A stretch of 64,000 nt of DNA from Geosiphon pyriformis (Eukaryota > Glomeromycota > Glomeromycetes > Archaeosporales > Geosiphonaceae), in assembly GCA_016748015.1 (NCBI GenBank), contig JAAOMT010000706.1, positions 172,764 through 236,763 on the forward strand, in the 5' to 3' direction. Shown one piece after another: positions 12,348-25,183 of the stretch. The notes under the pieces were generated by a model, which saw only the letters and a program-made list of their open reading frames with translations, was not told the DNA's origin and ran no database searches. The number at the start of each line of letters is the position of its first letter. Position 1 is the stretch's first letter. The translations under genes and the position numbers were made by a program.

Positions 12348-14387
12348 CTAACTCATAACATGCCCTTTTTTGTCAAATAGTCTATTACCAAAAGCCACAC
12401 CAAACTGCTTTAATAAATGAACAGAATCAAAGAATAGAAAACCCCCCAGAATGGAAGACACAGAAAAGTGACCAGGACTACGAAATGCATTGGGCAAATT
12501 ATTGGCCAGAGACAACTTGTTACACAGAAAAATCTTAACCACACCAGCCAGAAAATTATTTACAGGACTAACACACAATTTAACAAGAAACTGTAAAGGG
12601 TTCAGAGGAGACCACCTCAGAACCTGCAAGTCAAGAAATCTATGCTCAAACAAATGTCCAAGAACACCAAAAGAATTGGAAAATGAGATCAAAGCAGCCA
12701 ACTTTCCTTCAGATTGCACCTGCTCAAAAGACTTTAGGCCATACAAAAAGGGATGACACAAAGCCTTAGTGAGGAAATCACGAAGCAAACCAGCTTTGGA
12801 CTTAAGATCCTTTCTCAACATCACATCCCATTTGCAGCATACAGACAATAAAACAAAGCTGAACTGAGTGTGATAGCTGACAATAGGCTGCAAGATGGCT
12901 AACACCAAATATGAGAACTGCTTATTAGTAATAGCCTTTCTAAGAACCACATTAGTAAAAAACTGAACATCAAAATGTGCCTTGGCCAGACTTGGCTTTG
13001 AAAGCCCGTCAGTAAACAAAAAGATTCCCAGATAACAATGAGCCTCATTCTTTTTAGTGATTGAGATGGGAAGACCACTAATACACAAAAAAGCAATCTT
13101 AACACCCTGATTGATCAGAATGGCCACAGTTTTTTCATTGTTGATAGAAATGTCATTAAGAGCAAAAAACCCACTTGCAATGTTCAAAATATTTTGAGTA
13201 GTAGTTTGACAGTTCCCAATTCATATTGTATCATCAACAAAAGCACCAGCTGCAAAATAAGAAAAGAACCCATTGCCACTCTCAATACAGCCCGACTTCA
13301 AAACAAACTTGGAATCTATCCAGTATTCAAAAAACTGTTCATGCTTTTTAACTTCATACAGAAGTGGGTCATAAAAAATTCTCCACAAGAGGGGCGAGAA
13401 GACTTTACCCTGATCCAACCCATCATGCACCACATAACTATTTGAAAGCCCAAAGTTAGTTATTACCCTGTTAATTCTATTCTCATGGATGTTACCAAAA
13501 AATGACACAAATCTCTCACACATTTTGATATGCCACAAGCTTGCCCTCAATTGGTGCCATCTAACTGAGTCGTATATCTTGCGCATATCCTGCAAGACCA
13601 ACCAAACCTCCCTGTTCTTTTCAAGAGCATCCTCAATCACAGACCCAATTGCAAACACCAGAGATTGCATAAAAATACTCTTAAGCACTGAGAAATTATC
13701 ACCTCAAAGAACACTAAACTTGCTGTATGCCAAAGAAATATGATCTGACAAAATCTTGGAGAGAATTTTTCTGGTCATCTTGATAAGAGCAATGGGTCAA
13801 GTGTTCGTGAAAATTCTATTCCAGTCATAAGATTTAGGAATCATGGAAACCCAAGCTCTTTTCCACAAAACAGGCACATCCCCCACAGTCAAACAAGAAT
13901 TCAGCAAACCCAAAAGACACTTCAACACCATGTCACTACCATGCTTCCACAACTCATTAGGAATACCAGACAGACCAGCAGTCTTGCCATCAGGTAAATT
14001 GCTAACCACCAAAAGCAATTCACTCATATTGATTGAGCACATTACATCCAAAAAAGCATTATCTCTTACATAATTTAATGGAGCATACTGATGAGCCCAG
14101 ACATCAGGCACAACCGAAAGCACTGTCCTCTTCCTAGTCCAGCTTTCTATGATCTCATTAACACCAAGTTTTACCATATCTGGCTCCAATACCAATTCAT
14201 CATTAACAACCAAATGATCGAAAACTACCTTGTGGAAAGACCAATCCAACACACTTCTAATCATCACACCCTTATCAGAACAAAATTTTTCCATGCAGCA
14301 CTCAATGGCCTTCTGAACAGAAGCTTCCTCAGCCAACTTTGACTTATACATCTTGGATTTTCTGTATTCCTTCCAAAATAATGACAA
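12348..14387 (-). pseudogene. LINE A reverse transcriptase (three broken frames)
   Basis: RT spread over frames 13797-14387, 13221-13688 and 12348-13187. Recognisable boxes: DGKTAGLSGIPNELWKHG (box 2), SMIPKSYDW, LVLQDMRKIYDSVRW, GLDQGKVFSPLLWRIFYDPL, and the catalytic FVDD (13221-13240 area; family AFVDDTIW). Immediately after FVDDTI the family Trp codon is a TGA stop (13215 area), a G-to-A change. Further breaks near 13690-13800 split the fingers region. Would copy the LINE RNA at the nicked target; inactive here. Confidence 0.88.
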
Positions 14388-14420
14388 TTGCTTTAAGACA
14401 TCTGAAGACCTGCCACCAAC

Positions 14421-15584
14421 CTAGATCATATTAGCAATTATGGCAGCCTTACCACCATCCAATTTGGCCCAGACATCAATAAGCTGATTGACTCTTCGCA
14501 AATCACCCAATCCCAGCCCTTTAACAACTTTAGCAACTAACAGTTCTAACCTGAAAAACTTAAAAGAGAATTTGTTTCTGAAACACTGAAACTTACTGAA
14601 CCAATGCCTCGACAATATCTCATCCGCTGACTCTACCAACACCTTTTCCAAAATTACCCACATGCCATCTATGTTAACACAAGCCAGAGTGTCCAAAAAC
14701 TCACCAGACACAGCCAAAAGCTTGGCAGAAGAGCAGTCCCTAAACTGAGACCATTTGGTCCCATCAGCAGTCTTAATGAGAAACTTCCAGTGATTTTTGT
14801 TAGCCTGCTTGCGCAAGCTATTCAAATGGCTGTCCAAGAGGCCATCCAAACCAATAGAGACAGAAACTGCACAATGATCAATGTCAAAAAAATCAAAAAC
14901 AGAACTGACCCCATGGCCAGTGATGGCAAAAGCCAAACTTTCACTAACAAAAATGAAATCAATAGTCTTTTTGACCCCCCTAGAATTGCTTTATGTAGAA
15001 TCACTGACCAAAGAGTGGCCAGCAAATGAATTAACCAAATCCAACCCCAAACAGAATTTGAAACTCATGCTTCTTCTAAATCCATTTTCATTGAAATTTC
15101 CACCCAAAATAACAAAACAGCTGAAGTTAACAGCCTTAGCAATAACAAAGTTCACTTCAGAAGCCTGACCAAAACAAGTTCCAGAAAATGCACCCATATA
15201 CAAACCAACAACAGACACCGAAAGCTTATCCTTGAATAAGAAACACACCACTACGACACAACCAAGAACCTCCTCAATCTTAGTGACATGACAGGCCAAG
15301 GAGTTGGCCATAATAATAGCCACCCCAGCACCATGAAAACTCTTATCCAAACCTGAAGAGAAAATTTGCACACCATCAAATTTATTTGCAATCCACGGCC
15401 TAGTTGAAGACCTTAACTTTGTCTCTGTGATAATTGAAATCAAATTTCCAGAATTAAAATACCAGCGCATAACATCCTCTTGTTTAGCAGAAATGTTAAT
15501 GCCACGAATGTTACACATAGCCACCTTCCAAACCAAATCACTTATTGGAACAAAGAGGCCAAAGACGAACCTGAACCAGAACAC
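14421..15584 (-). pseudogene. LINE A APE-type endonuclease and linker
   Basis: Frames 14991-15584 and 14421-14936. The endonuclease begins WKVAMCNIRGINISAKQED; the catalytic Glu box is ITETKL; the metal box reads LGGNFNENG (family GGDFNE, Asp to Asn); the last box is FDIDHCAVSV (family SDH-like), in the second frame after a break at about 14940-14990. It should nick target DNA to prime reverse transcription. A one-base slip near 15550 separates it from the upstream frame; in this family ORF1 and ORF2 may be one continuous frame (inference). Confidence 0.85.
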
Positions 15585-17406
15585 AAGAGATCTAACTTCA
15601 CCAGAATTGAACTGAACAAAGCCTTTAGAGCAGACATCTTAGATTCCAAACCACCCATCTTGGAGGTAAAGACTTTTGAATTACTTGAACTGAGAACAGT
15701 AACAGACTTACTACTACCAGAAAAGGAAGGATCAGCTGAAGTCAACACATCATTCAAAGCCATATCCGAATTCACAACTGGAGCTAAAGGCACAGAAACA
15801 GCCAAAGAAGAAGCACAAAGAGGGGCCACCAATGGCACCAGTTCAATGAAACTCAATTTTTTAAGAATAACAGAAACTTGATCTGAAAGAATCTCCAAAA
15901 AGTGCTCTAATACTACTAAACAATTATTTAGACCAACAATCTGATAACTAGAGGGGCCCAAAACAGGAGGTGTGTCACCAGAAAACAAACCAGAACTGGA
16001 AGAAAAGCCACCAGAAGAGAAGGCATTAAACACCATCTGAGCCCATGATTTGCCACCAAAGGCAGCAGAACAAGAGATGGAAACATTTTTTTGGCATACA
16101 ATCTTGCCAGCTGAAGACAATTCACACCAAAAAAAGGTCTTTTCAACAACTCAGAAGATATAAGAGGTAGAACATCAGAGGCATTGCACTCTAGGACTGA
16201 ATGACCAAAACGTCCACACTTCCTACACCAAACCAAATCTAATCTAGCCCAAGAAAGACGAACACCACTGAAAATAGGTTCAGTGAGAAAAGCAGATTCC
16301 AACTCCTTATTAGATTCAAAACCAACCACAGTACAATAAAACCTATTGCTGGTTTCCAATAAACAATTAATGATGCAAGACCTCCTACCAATCCCATCCA
16401 AAAGAGTACCAAGATTATGCACAGTTGTTTCCACTGGCAAAGTAAACAACAGCACTCTGAAGCAATCTCTAGATGCCCAAATATTCCGATCTCCCATGGC
16501 TTTGGCCACATGCACTGAATCTTTCCCGATTAAAAATGACCACTTTAAGGCCAACAGATTAGCTTGACTCGATTCAGTAAACTCCACTACAGTCTTCTGC
16601 CACATGTCGATCAACTGAATCCTGATAAATTTAATTTTCCCAAATGTGAATACTGCAGTAATGATTATCTTTTTTGGTGTATCCATGGAAATTTTTTTGA
16701 TAACTATGGCCTGATCTGAGTGCACTCCTTGTTTTTTGAGATCAGTGTTAACAATAATCCCATTTTCTCTGACCAATGATGTGGCCTTTTCCATGCTCTC
16801 TTCAGAAGTGAAGGTAGATCGGATGATCCCTTCAAATTTTGAGAGAGTAGTGGCCCCCCCAAAACCATTGACAGAAGAAAAAATTTTCTTAATTAGCTGG
16901 GTCTTTGCCATTGTTGAATCACCATCCACAGCTGAGAGATTAATATCCAATGCAAATGATTTCTTGATCGATACTTCCACAGAAGTCTTAATAATTTTTG
17001 GATCGATCCACTTTTTTTTCAAAGAGATAGGCAAATGAGAAAGAAGCACAATTTCATCATCATCTATAGTGAAATTAGGAGAGCCAAGCAGAGAGCCGAA
17101 CATTGTATCAGTATTAACATGTTTCACCTTGGAAGTAGTGACAGCCGAGCCCAGCAGAGACCTCTTATTTAAACCAGTTATGCCAACATCTTCATCATCA
17201 CCAGACATACTATCCACATTAGAAAATACACTATCACCAGGCCCAGATTTACTCAAAGAGATATCTTTCTTGTCACCAGAGTGTTTAACATTCTCAAGAA
17301 CCACTTTTTTTCTCTGAGCAAAAAAACCACTAACAAAACCATGGAAAGCACCTTTGGACGCCTTCTTTTTGGACATATCACTGCTCAAAGCAGTCTTCAA
17401 ATCCAT
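15542..17406 (-). pseudogene. LINE A ORF1 (zinc-knuckle RNA-binding protein)
   Basis: Start at 17406 (MDLKTALSSDMSKKK...). The first 430 or so residues are basic and Ser-rich, with a conserved core (KSFALDINLSAV...FSSVNGFGG, then IQLIDMWQKTVVEF). A C-x2-C-x4-H-x4-C knuckle, CRKCGRFGHSVLEC, follows. Near 16090 a run of seven T on the plus strand marks a one-base slip. The true frame resumes as QKNVSISCSAAFGGKSWAQMV (15542-16120) with a Ser-rich, coiled tail. Expected to bind the LINE RNA in an RNP. Confidence 0.88.
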
Positions 17407-17526
17407 GACAAAGGATTATTTAAAGAAATGTTGAAAGATTTGACAAGAAAAAACAGAAAACTTCTTTTTCAGAAATACACTTTTTTGAGGATTTTTGGAG
17501 GTAAGAAAGAAAAAAGTATAATTATA

Positions 17527-17539
17527 TAATTAATAATTT
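17527..17539. repeat. Target-site duplication of LINE A (right)
   Basis: TAATTAATAATTT, identical to 10708-10720. It defines the 5' end of LINE A at 17526, 120 bp upstream of the ORF1 ATG. Confidence 0.8.
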
Positions 17540-17589
17540 AATTTGTATAATACACAATTGTGATAATTAAATTATGCAATATATTAAAC

Positions 17590-17705
17590 TCTATAACATT
17601 TAAAAATTCACTAAAATTTGTAAAATTTCATAAAATAATTCAATAATTTACCAAAATAATTTATAGTTTACTAAAATGTATCTTTAATTTATTGAAATAA
17701 TAATA
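17590..17705 (-). repeat. 20-bp phased array (R copy 2, reversed)
   Basis: Reverse complement reads as ATTTTAGTAAACTATAAATT-type units with about 20-bp spacing. Same array as at 8372, 47051 and 63235. Confidence 0.65.
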
Positions 17706-17744
17706 ATAATAAAAATACAAGTTTAAAGAATAATACTACAAGTT

Positions 17745-20700
17745 TAATACCAAACTACTATCTTTAACTAGTTCAGTTTTTTTTATATTCACTTTATACC
17801 TAAATTTTACAAGTTACAACTTTGAACAATATAATTCTACCAAGTGTTTAATATACTCAACAATAGTAGAAATAGCTTTTTTCTTTTTATTAATAGCTGT
17901 AACAACTTTTGTGTACCAATTTTTAAACACAAAACTTTTATAAATTACTTATATTTGACAAATACATAAAAAAAGTCTTTAGAACAGCAAAAGTAGAAAA
18001 AATGCAAGTACTTCTCAATAAAATCTACTATTCAAAAATCTTTGCCAAAATTTCTTTGCAAATATTATTATTTTTAATATAAGTAAAAACATGATTCAAT
18101 AGCTTTATTTTACTATATAACAAATACAACATACTTAAATATATTTTGTTATCCAATTTTTTTTAACTACTATTAATAGCTATCTATATATAGTTTTTAT
18201 TAGATATATATAAATTAACAGACCTTTTACCAATAAATTCAAAAAACATATACAAGTTAAAATACTATATCTTTATAGTAACCAACCAATCTATCTTCTT
18301 AATTAATATACTCAAAATTATATTATAGTCAAAACTAGCTTCTTAATAAGTACAACAAACAGACTGATACAAATTATGAACAAAATAACAAGTATTGCTG
18401 AATATAGCTGTGTTTTCAATTATTAAAAAATGTTTATACACTCTAATTAACAAAAAAAAGAATAAGCAGTCTTATTTATTATTATATTAGTCTTAATATT
18501 ATTTGGAATTTTCACATAATTTTTAATTTTTATTCATTAAATTAAAAATTTTTTATTTTTAATTAAATTAGTAATATACTTTTTTTCTACTTAACATTAA
18601 AAATTTGATATAGCAAACAAAATCTTAAACACATATATATCAATAGCAGCTTGGCTGTTTAAGTACAAAACTACTATACAAAAAGACAAAACACATTTCA
18701 AAGATAAAACAACAGTCTGTAATTTGGCCATAATAAAAGACAAAAGTTTTTGTACTCTAATACCAATACTCATATTTATAGTTAAAAAGTAGGCCGCAGC
18801 TTTATTAGTGACTTTAGCAAAACCAACATTCTTTAAAAATTTATTTGTGTATATTTTAATAGCATTTGACCAAATCTTATATAAACATTTTTACCTATTA
18901 AAAAACTTCTAAAATCTAAAATATTTAATCTAAATAACTTATTAATATTGACAAAATTAATTGCCAAAAAGCTCTTATTACATAAAAACTTTTAATGTCA
19001 ACTTAAATTAGTAAAATACAAAGCTCTTATAATCTAATTTTTTTTATTGACAAAACATTTTCCAAATCTCTTTAAAAAACAAACTAAATTATAATACAAA
19101 AATTTTTCTAAAATATTTAATATTAAGAATTTATTAAAACTATAAAATACATTAGGCAAATTGTTTGCTAAAAATAAATCATTGTTTAAAAAAATTTTAT
19201 CATTTCAATTAAAAAATTGTTAATTAAACTAACATGTAATTTGACAAAAAATTGCAAAAAATTCAAAAAAGCCCATCTTAACAAATGTCTAAGAATACTC
19301 AAAACATTAAAAAAGATAACTACTAAAGCCAATTTTTTTTCAAATTATATTTGTTTAAAGAACTTCAAACTATACAAAAAAAAATAATATAAAGTCTTAT
19401 TAAAAAAGTTTTATAGCAAATTGGTCTTAGTTTTAAGATCTCTCTTAATTATTATGTTTTATTTACAATATACACTTAATAAAATAAAACTAAATTATAA
19501 TTAATAGTTAACAATAAATTATAAAACAATTAACACTAAATAAAAAACTGCTTATTCATAATTGTCTTTTTTAATATTATTTTAACAAAAAACTTAATAT
19601 TAAAATAAGTTTGAGTTATATTAAATTTAAAAAGACTTTCTATTAATAGAAAAATCTCCAAATATCTATACAATTTATCTTTTTTAGTAATTAAAATTGG
19701 CAAACCACTAATTATTAACAAGACAGTTTTGACATTTTGATTGATAAAAATGACTACAGTCTTTTTATTATTAATTAAAATATTATTAATATCAAAAAAC
19801 TTACTAGCAATATTTAAAATATATTGTATAAAAATTTGACTACTTTTAACTTAAATGTGTCATTAATAAAAGCACTTATAATAAAAAATAATATCTTTTT
19901 TTTACTATTTTTTATTTTGCCAGTTTTGGCTACAAACTTAATATTAATTCAATATTATATAAGTGTTTATGTCTTTTAACTTTATATAAAAAAGAATCAT
20001 AAAAAATTCTTTAAAGAAAAAAAATTTTTATTCTAATCTAACTCATTATATATCTTATAACTATTTGAAAATTCAAAATTTGCTATTACTTTATTAATTT
20101 TATCTCTATGTATATTGCCAAAAAATTCAATAAACTATTTATATATTTTAATATATTACAAATTAGCTTTTAGATAATATTATCTTATTAAGTTATATAT
20201 TCTATAAGACTAACCAAAACTTTTTATTTTTTTTTAGAGCATTTTTAATTATCAATTTAATAGCAAAAATAGAAGATTGTATTAATATATTTTTTAATAC
20301 CAAAAAATTATTATCACAAAAAACACCAAATCTGCTATATACTAAAAAAATCTGATTAGAGAAAATTTTAAACAAAATTTTTCTATTTATTTTAATTAAT
20401 ACAATAGATTGAGTGTTTATTAAAATGCTATTTTATTTATAAGACTTAGAGATTATTAAAACCCATTTTCTTTTCTAAAAAATTGGAATATTGCCTAAAG
20501 ACAAACAAAATTTAATAAAACCAAAAAACACTTTATAAAAACTTTATTACAATACTTTTAAAACTTATTTGAGATTTTAAACAGCTTAACAGCTTTGCCA
20601 CCAAACAAATTATCAATTACCAAAACCAATTTTCTATATTAATTTCTTTTATTACATTAAAAAAAATATTATTATTTATATAGTTTAAAAACATATATTG

Positions 20701-20908
20701 ATAAAACCAAAAATTAGGTATCTTTAAAAACACAAATTATTTTTTTATCTATTTTTTTATGATTTTATCAATTTTAAGCTTTATTTTGTTTGGTTCTATA
20801 ATTAATTTTTCTCTAATTACCAAGTGAATTAAAACAGCTTTGCAAAAAGATTATTTTAAAATATTTTTGATTATACACTTTTTGTTAAAGCAAAAATTTT
20901 TTTTATGT
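17745..20908 (-). mobile_element. LINE B, segment 1 (3' part: RT, RNase H, C-terminus)
   Basis: A highly decayed minus-strand LINE homologous to LINE A from its 3' end to about 14280 of A. The best surviving stretch is 19536-19721 (GLPILITKKDKLYRYLEIFL), equal to GLPISITKKNEAHCYLGIFL of A. No functional frame remains. AT content is far above that of LINE A, so it is old. It is interrupted at 20908 by GyB and resumes at 28603. No clear poly(T) is left at the 3' border, so 17745 is approximate. Confidence 0.85.
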
Positions 20909-21574
20909 TGTTATGGATTGGAGTAACAAGCTAACAAATAGCAAAAGAGAACAGAATTGTAGAGTGATGAAAGAAATCAAAGAGAATTCAGCTTTAAAGA
21001 GTAAATTAAATAAGTATGAATTCAATATGCAAGATCAGTTTCATAAAATATCTTAGTTGCTATACTTTTCAAAAGATAACCAGGGAATCTGAAGATAGAG
21101 AAATAGTTTATACTGTCAATAAATGATCACACATTAGTATAATTCTATGCCTTATATTGGCATTCTTAGAATTCAATATCATATATCAGATGTACTCTTC
21201 AGTCACATTTTATTCAATAATCTTCAAATATTATAATTATATGTTTTAAGAAAAGATAAGGAATAACCAACAAGTAATCTTTTATCCCAAGATATTCAGA
21301 TACTTAAAGAAAAAAAAAGAAAAATTAGCAATAAGAGAATAATTGAGATAAAAGTTGTTATTTTATTTATTTATTTTTTTTGATTCTTACATGTTTTTCT
21401 ACAGCTAAGAAATTCATTACTTATATAATTATCAAAAGTGGTCAATAATTAGGTCAATGATTAGATTAATGATCAGGTCAATAATTATTATTTAAAAATA
21501 AAGTGGCTAATTATGTGACATCAGTGGCTAATACATGTGATAATTAATAAAAAGTATAGATTTCAACCATAACA
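20909..21574 (-). repeat. 3' LTR of GyB
   Basis: 666 bp, TGTTATGG...CATAACA. Aligns along its length with 27890-28602, except for four fewer 12-bp units at 21441-21488. Confidence 0.9.
21441..21488. repeat. 12-bp minisatellite, 4 units (3' LTR of GyB)
   Basis: Four consecutive 12-bp units of the type GTCAATGATTAG / ATTAATGATCAG. The other LTR has eight. Confidence 0.85.
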
Positions 21575-21590
21575 TCATCTTTTCTAAAGA
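21575..21590 (-). other. Polypurine tract candidate of GyB
   Basis: On the minus strand the sequence directly before the 3' LTR is AGAAAAGATGA, a purine run in the position expected for plus-strand priming. Confidence 0.5.
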
Positions 21591-22529
21591 GATTAAGCTC
21601 TGGCAAAATTAGACTATTTATGGGATAATCTATTTGAAAAGTTTTGTCTAACTCAAAGCTAACTAGTTTGTTGAAGTTTTTTGTAAATAAGATATATAAT
21701 ACTTAAGACAAAATAAGTTTTGTATCTAAGAGACTAAATCTTTGTATTAGAGTTTTGGCTTTTCTAACAATAGTTAAAACTCTTGAGACATCTAATCATA
21801 TAATGCCCAAAATTTTTGCCTGTATCTTTGAAATTGTTTTTTTTTTGAGTTTTATATTTTCTATAATTTCTCCAAAATGACTATAGAGTTTTAATTGCCT
21901 TTTATATGACAAATTTTTGTCTATGGGCAAGATTTCTTGGATTGTTTTTCCAATTGTACTAAAAAGTGAGAGTATAACTGCTATTATACTTTCTAACAGA
22001 TATTTATCCATTTTGCTACCAATTTTTTCTTTTTTGGTAGTGGTTTTTTTTGGTTTAATAACAGTATGTGTTCACTGTTATCAGTTATGATGGTTTGTTT
22101 TCCAATAGTCAAAGTAGTATTTGGATAGTTTTTGATTTAATACTCATAGAGAGTATAGAAAATATTTTAAATGTTTTGATTCAGAAAATAATTATTCATA
22201 TTGATTGAAAATACCTCTGTTTTGAAAATAATGCATTTATTTATACTTGATTTTTGCTGATTATTTGGGTCGGTATTACTACAACAGGCAACCAATCAGG
22301 CTGTTTATGATATTTTTTGAGTCATGTATTATAAACAAAATAATCATTAAAGATTGTTTCAGATTGATCTTAAAAAATATAAGAACTATTGTTCAAAACT
22401 TTGTTGACTATAAAGGGTTCTTTCCACTGACTAGAAAATTTATTACTATAGACATTGTCTCTGTCTGAACAGTATTTCAATACTAAGTTACCAATACTTA
22501 AAAAAAGTGTTTTATAGGTTTTCTTTTTC

Positions 22530-23270
22530 TTAAGCTTTTTTTGGAACTATTTTATCTTTTCAAAAGCAATTATTTGTGTTTCTACCAAAAAATCAAGAAT
22601 AGTACTAAGTTTTCTTTGCAAAATATCTTTGTAATTTTTTATTGTGATTTTTTTAAAAGGTATTGTCTCAATATCAGTTTTTATTGGTAGTGTTGCTATG
22701 TATCTATAGAGCAAATAAAAAGGTTCATAACTTGTTATGTCATAATATACAGTTCTATAAGCAAACAAAGCTAAAGACAGTACTTTGTCCCATAAGTTTG
22801 TTTCTTTACTGGTTTTGGCTAAGGTTTCATATAGTATTCTATTAAAACATTTTATTAAGCCATTTGTTTGAAGGTGGTAAAAAGAAGAAAGTTTATAATG
22901 TATTTCCATTTTTTTACAAAGTTTTTCAACCAGTGTACTAAGAAAAGCTCTTTTTCTATTAGATAAAAGTTCTTTGGAGCAGCCATGACAGCAGATAATA
23001 TTTTCATAAATAAAATTGGCTATTGAAACTGCTGTTTAGTCTAAAGTGGTTCTTGCTTCTACCCACTTTGTAAGATAGTCAATAGCTGTAATAATATATC
23101 TGTTGCCATTAGAAGTTATTGTTAAAAATTTAACAACATCTATACCAATTCTGTCAAATGATTGACCCATAGAGATTGGATAAATATTTTCTTTGCAATT
23201 GGGTTTGCCTCTTCTTTGGCAAATATTACAGATTTTGATATATTCAGTAATGTCTTTTCCCAAAGTAGGT
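22530..23270 (-). pseudogene. GyB integrase
   Basis: Frames 23036-23263 and 22547-22909 with the piece between. The zinc-binding region ends CNICQRRGKP. The core has GIDVVKFL and AIDYLTKWVEA (Asp kept). The second catalytic position reads LLSNRKRAFL (family SDRG, Asp to Asn). The third reads HLQTNGLIKCFN (family GLVERFN, Glu to Lys). A stop follows TTLD near 23036. Would insert the cDNA; not functional. Confidence 0.87.
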
Positions 23271-23639
23271 CAATAATAGTAAGCTAAAGTTTTCTGAATT
23301 GTTTTTGTTTTTCCAAAGTGTCCAGCTAATAGATAGTATATATGTTGTATATTATAATTTCTCTTTCTTCAAATCTGATGACTTTTTGAAGGTGGTTAGG
23401 ATTTTTTTTGTTTCTTTTATATAATTGGTTTTGGCAAATTAAATAGAAATTTGATTGTTTGCACAAATGTTTTTTTTGCTGTCAAATATACTCTGGTGGG
23501 TATTGTTCTTTATTTAAAAATTCTATTAAGACAAAGTAATTGTCCAAATCTATTTTGTGTTTATCAAAAGAAAAGTTATTAATAATTAAGATGAGTTAAT
23601 TTAAAAAGTTTGTACTGTTACTAAATAGTAAATTTAGAG

Positions 23640-24000
23640 AAAACATCAGTATTTTGATGATTTGTTCCTTTGCAGTGTTGAATATCATAGTCAAATTCAT
23701 CCAAGTGGAGTATCCAGCAGGTTATTTATTTGTGTTCTAGCTTCTTTTTATTGTGCAGCCAAACCAAGACTTGATAATCTGTTATTATTAAGAATTTCAC
23801 ACTAAAAAAATATTAATTCCAGTAATTAGTAGCCCAAACTACTGTTAAATATTCTTGTTCAGTTATTGAATAGTTTGTTTTTGCTGGTGTAAGAGATCTA
23901 CTAGCATATGTTATAACATGTTTTTTGCTATTTTCATCTTTTTGTGAGAAGACAGTACCAAGTTTATAGCCAAATGTGTTAGTATAAAGAATAAAAAGTT
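23640..24000 (-). pseudogene. GyB RNase H
   Basis: Minus-strand reading FSQKDENSKKHVITYASRSL, then TNYSITEQEYLTVVWA, then IITDYQVLVWL, with the usual Ty3/gypsy RNase H order. Trp codons are lost to stops in two places. Follows RT directly. Confidence 0.75.
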
Positions 24001-24082
24001 GGTTTAGATCAAGTTGCTTAAGAATTAATTTAGTAACAAGTTTTTTCTTTAGAATTTCAAAAGCTTTTTATTAATAAGTACT

Positions 24083-25000
24083 TTAGTAATAATTAACATT
24101 TTTTCTGAGTAGCTGATTAAGAAGAAAAGTGATTTTGGAGAAATTCTTGATAAATTTGCAATAATAAGAAGCCAAACCAAGAAAAGAATATAGTTTAGAA
24201 ACATTTATTGGTTGTTTAATGTTTTGAACTTTTTCAATCTTAGCTGAATTAGGGAAGATTCCATCTTTTATAATAAGATAACCAAAAAACTGGGTGGATT
24301 GACATTCAAAAAAAAATTTAATTGGGTTTATCTTGAGGCCAGCATTTTTAAGCAGGTCAAAAACTTTTTGCAAGTGTTTAAAATGTTCATCTCAGATTTT
24401 TGAGTATACCATTATGTCATCTAAGTAGACCAGAACAAAGTTTTCTTTTACTGATTTAAACACTTTGTTTATTAAGTGTTAAAAGGTAGAAGGAGCATTG
24501 GTGAGACCAAAAGACATGACTGTGAATTCATAAGTGCCATACTTAGTAATGAAGACAGTTTTTTTTCTGCTTTTTGAATTTATCTCTACTTGCTAGAATT
24601 CAGCAGTTAAGTTAATGGTTGAGAAGAAAACAGCACCATTGAATTTATTTAGCATTGCATCAATTTTGAAAAGTGAGTACATGTCTTTTATAGTAATGAC
24701 ATTTAATTGGCAGTAATCAATACAGAAGTGTAGGGTTCCATCTTTCTTACATACTACTACTACTGGAAAAGTCTATTCACTCTTGGTTTTTTGTATAAAT
24801 CTAAGATCTTTCATCTGGTTTATTTCTTTCTTGATGAACTTATCATTGTGTTAATTGGATTAATAAGGCTTCAAATAGATGAAACAAGTTTTTTTTGTGG
24901 TAATAGTGTGTTGTATTACATGGGTTTGTCTAGGAGTATTACTTTCTTTTGAGATAACTGGACTATTTCTAGCCAACAAATTTTTAATGTCTACTTTTTT
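24083..25000 (-). pseudogene. GyB reverse transcriptase
   Basis: The catalytic box YLDD is intact at 24417-24428 (FVLVYLDDIMVY). Downstream, 24083-24373 is open: LKINPIKFFFECQSTQFFGYLI and ASYYCKFIKNFSKITFLL, the conserved RT thumb/connection. Stops lie just before and after (for example at about 24480). This is the least damaged RT active site among the window's gypsy copies. Confidence 0.85.
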
Positions 25001-25183
25001 TTTTTCAGGAGAAGGTTCTCTTTATTTTACAACTAGTAATTGGATTTCAGATGGTTTATTCTTAAAGAACTTCTGTATTTTTTTTAGTTCTTCTCTGAAT
25101 ATCAAACTAATTGGCTCCTAATCTTTGTAATAGATCAGACAAAACTTGTATTCATTACTAGAGGAATATAAAAATTTATTATA

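Larger units (their letters stand above)
10721..17526 (-). mobile_element. LINE A: near full-length non-LTR retrotransposon (APE-RT-RNase H type)
   Basis: A 6.8-kb minus-strand LINE flanked by an exact 13-bp duplication and ending in a short poly(T) at 10721-10727. It encodes, 5' to 3': an ORF1 with a C-terminal zinc knuckle (17406 to about 15550), an APE-type endonuclease (15584 to about 14850), reverse transcriptase (about 14390-12350), RNase H (about 12290-11600), a CxxC...HxxxC finger and a conserved C-terminal domain (to 10854), then a 130-bp 3' UTR. Domain content fits the I/Tad1-like group. It is the best preserved retroelement here and has higher GC than the others, but frameshifts and stops make it inactive. 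Confidence 0.93.
17527..17745 (+). repeat. Repeat R, copy 2, right part
   Basis: Continues the R copy interrupted at 10720. It is the reverse complement of about 63190-63430, including the phased array at about 17590-17705. It ends where LINE B's 3' end begins. Confidence 0.7.

Noticed and set aside
10798-17529. Plus-strand open frames across LINE A (for example 11949-12380, 12490-12756, 15480-15881)
   Set aside because: They are antisense to the conserved LINE frames and encode no recognisable domain; shadow frames of a relatively GC-rich element.
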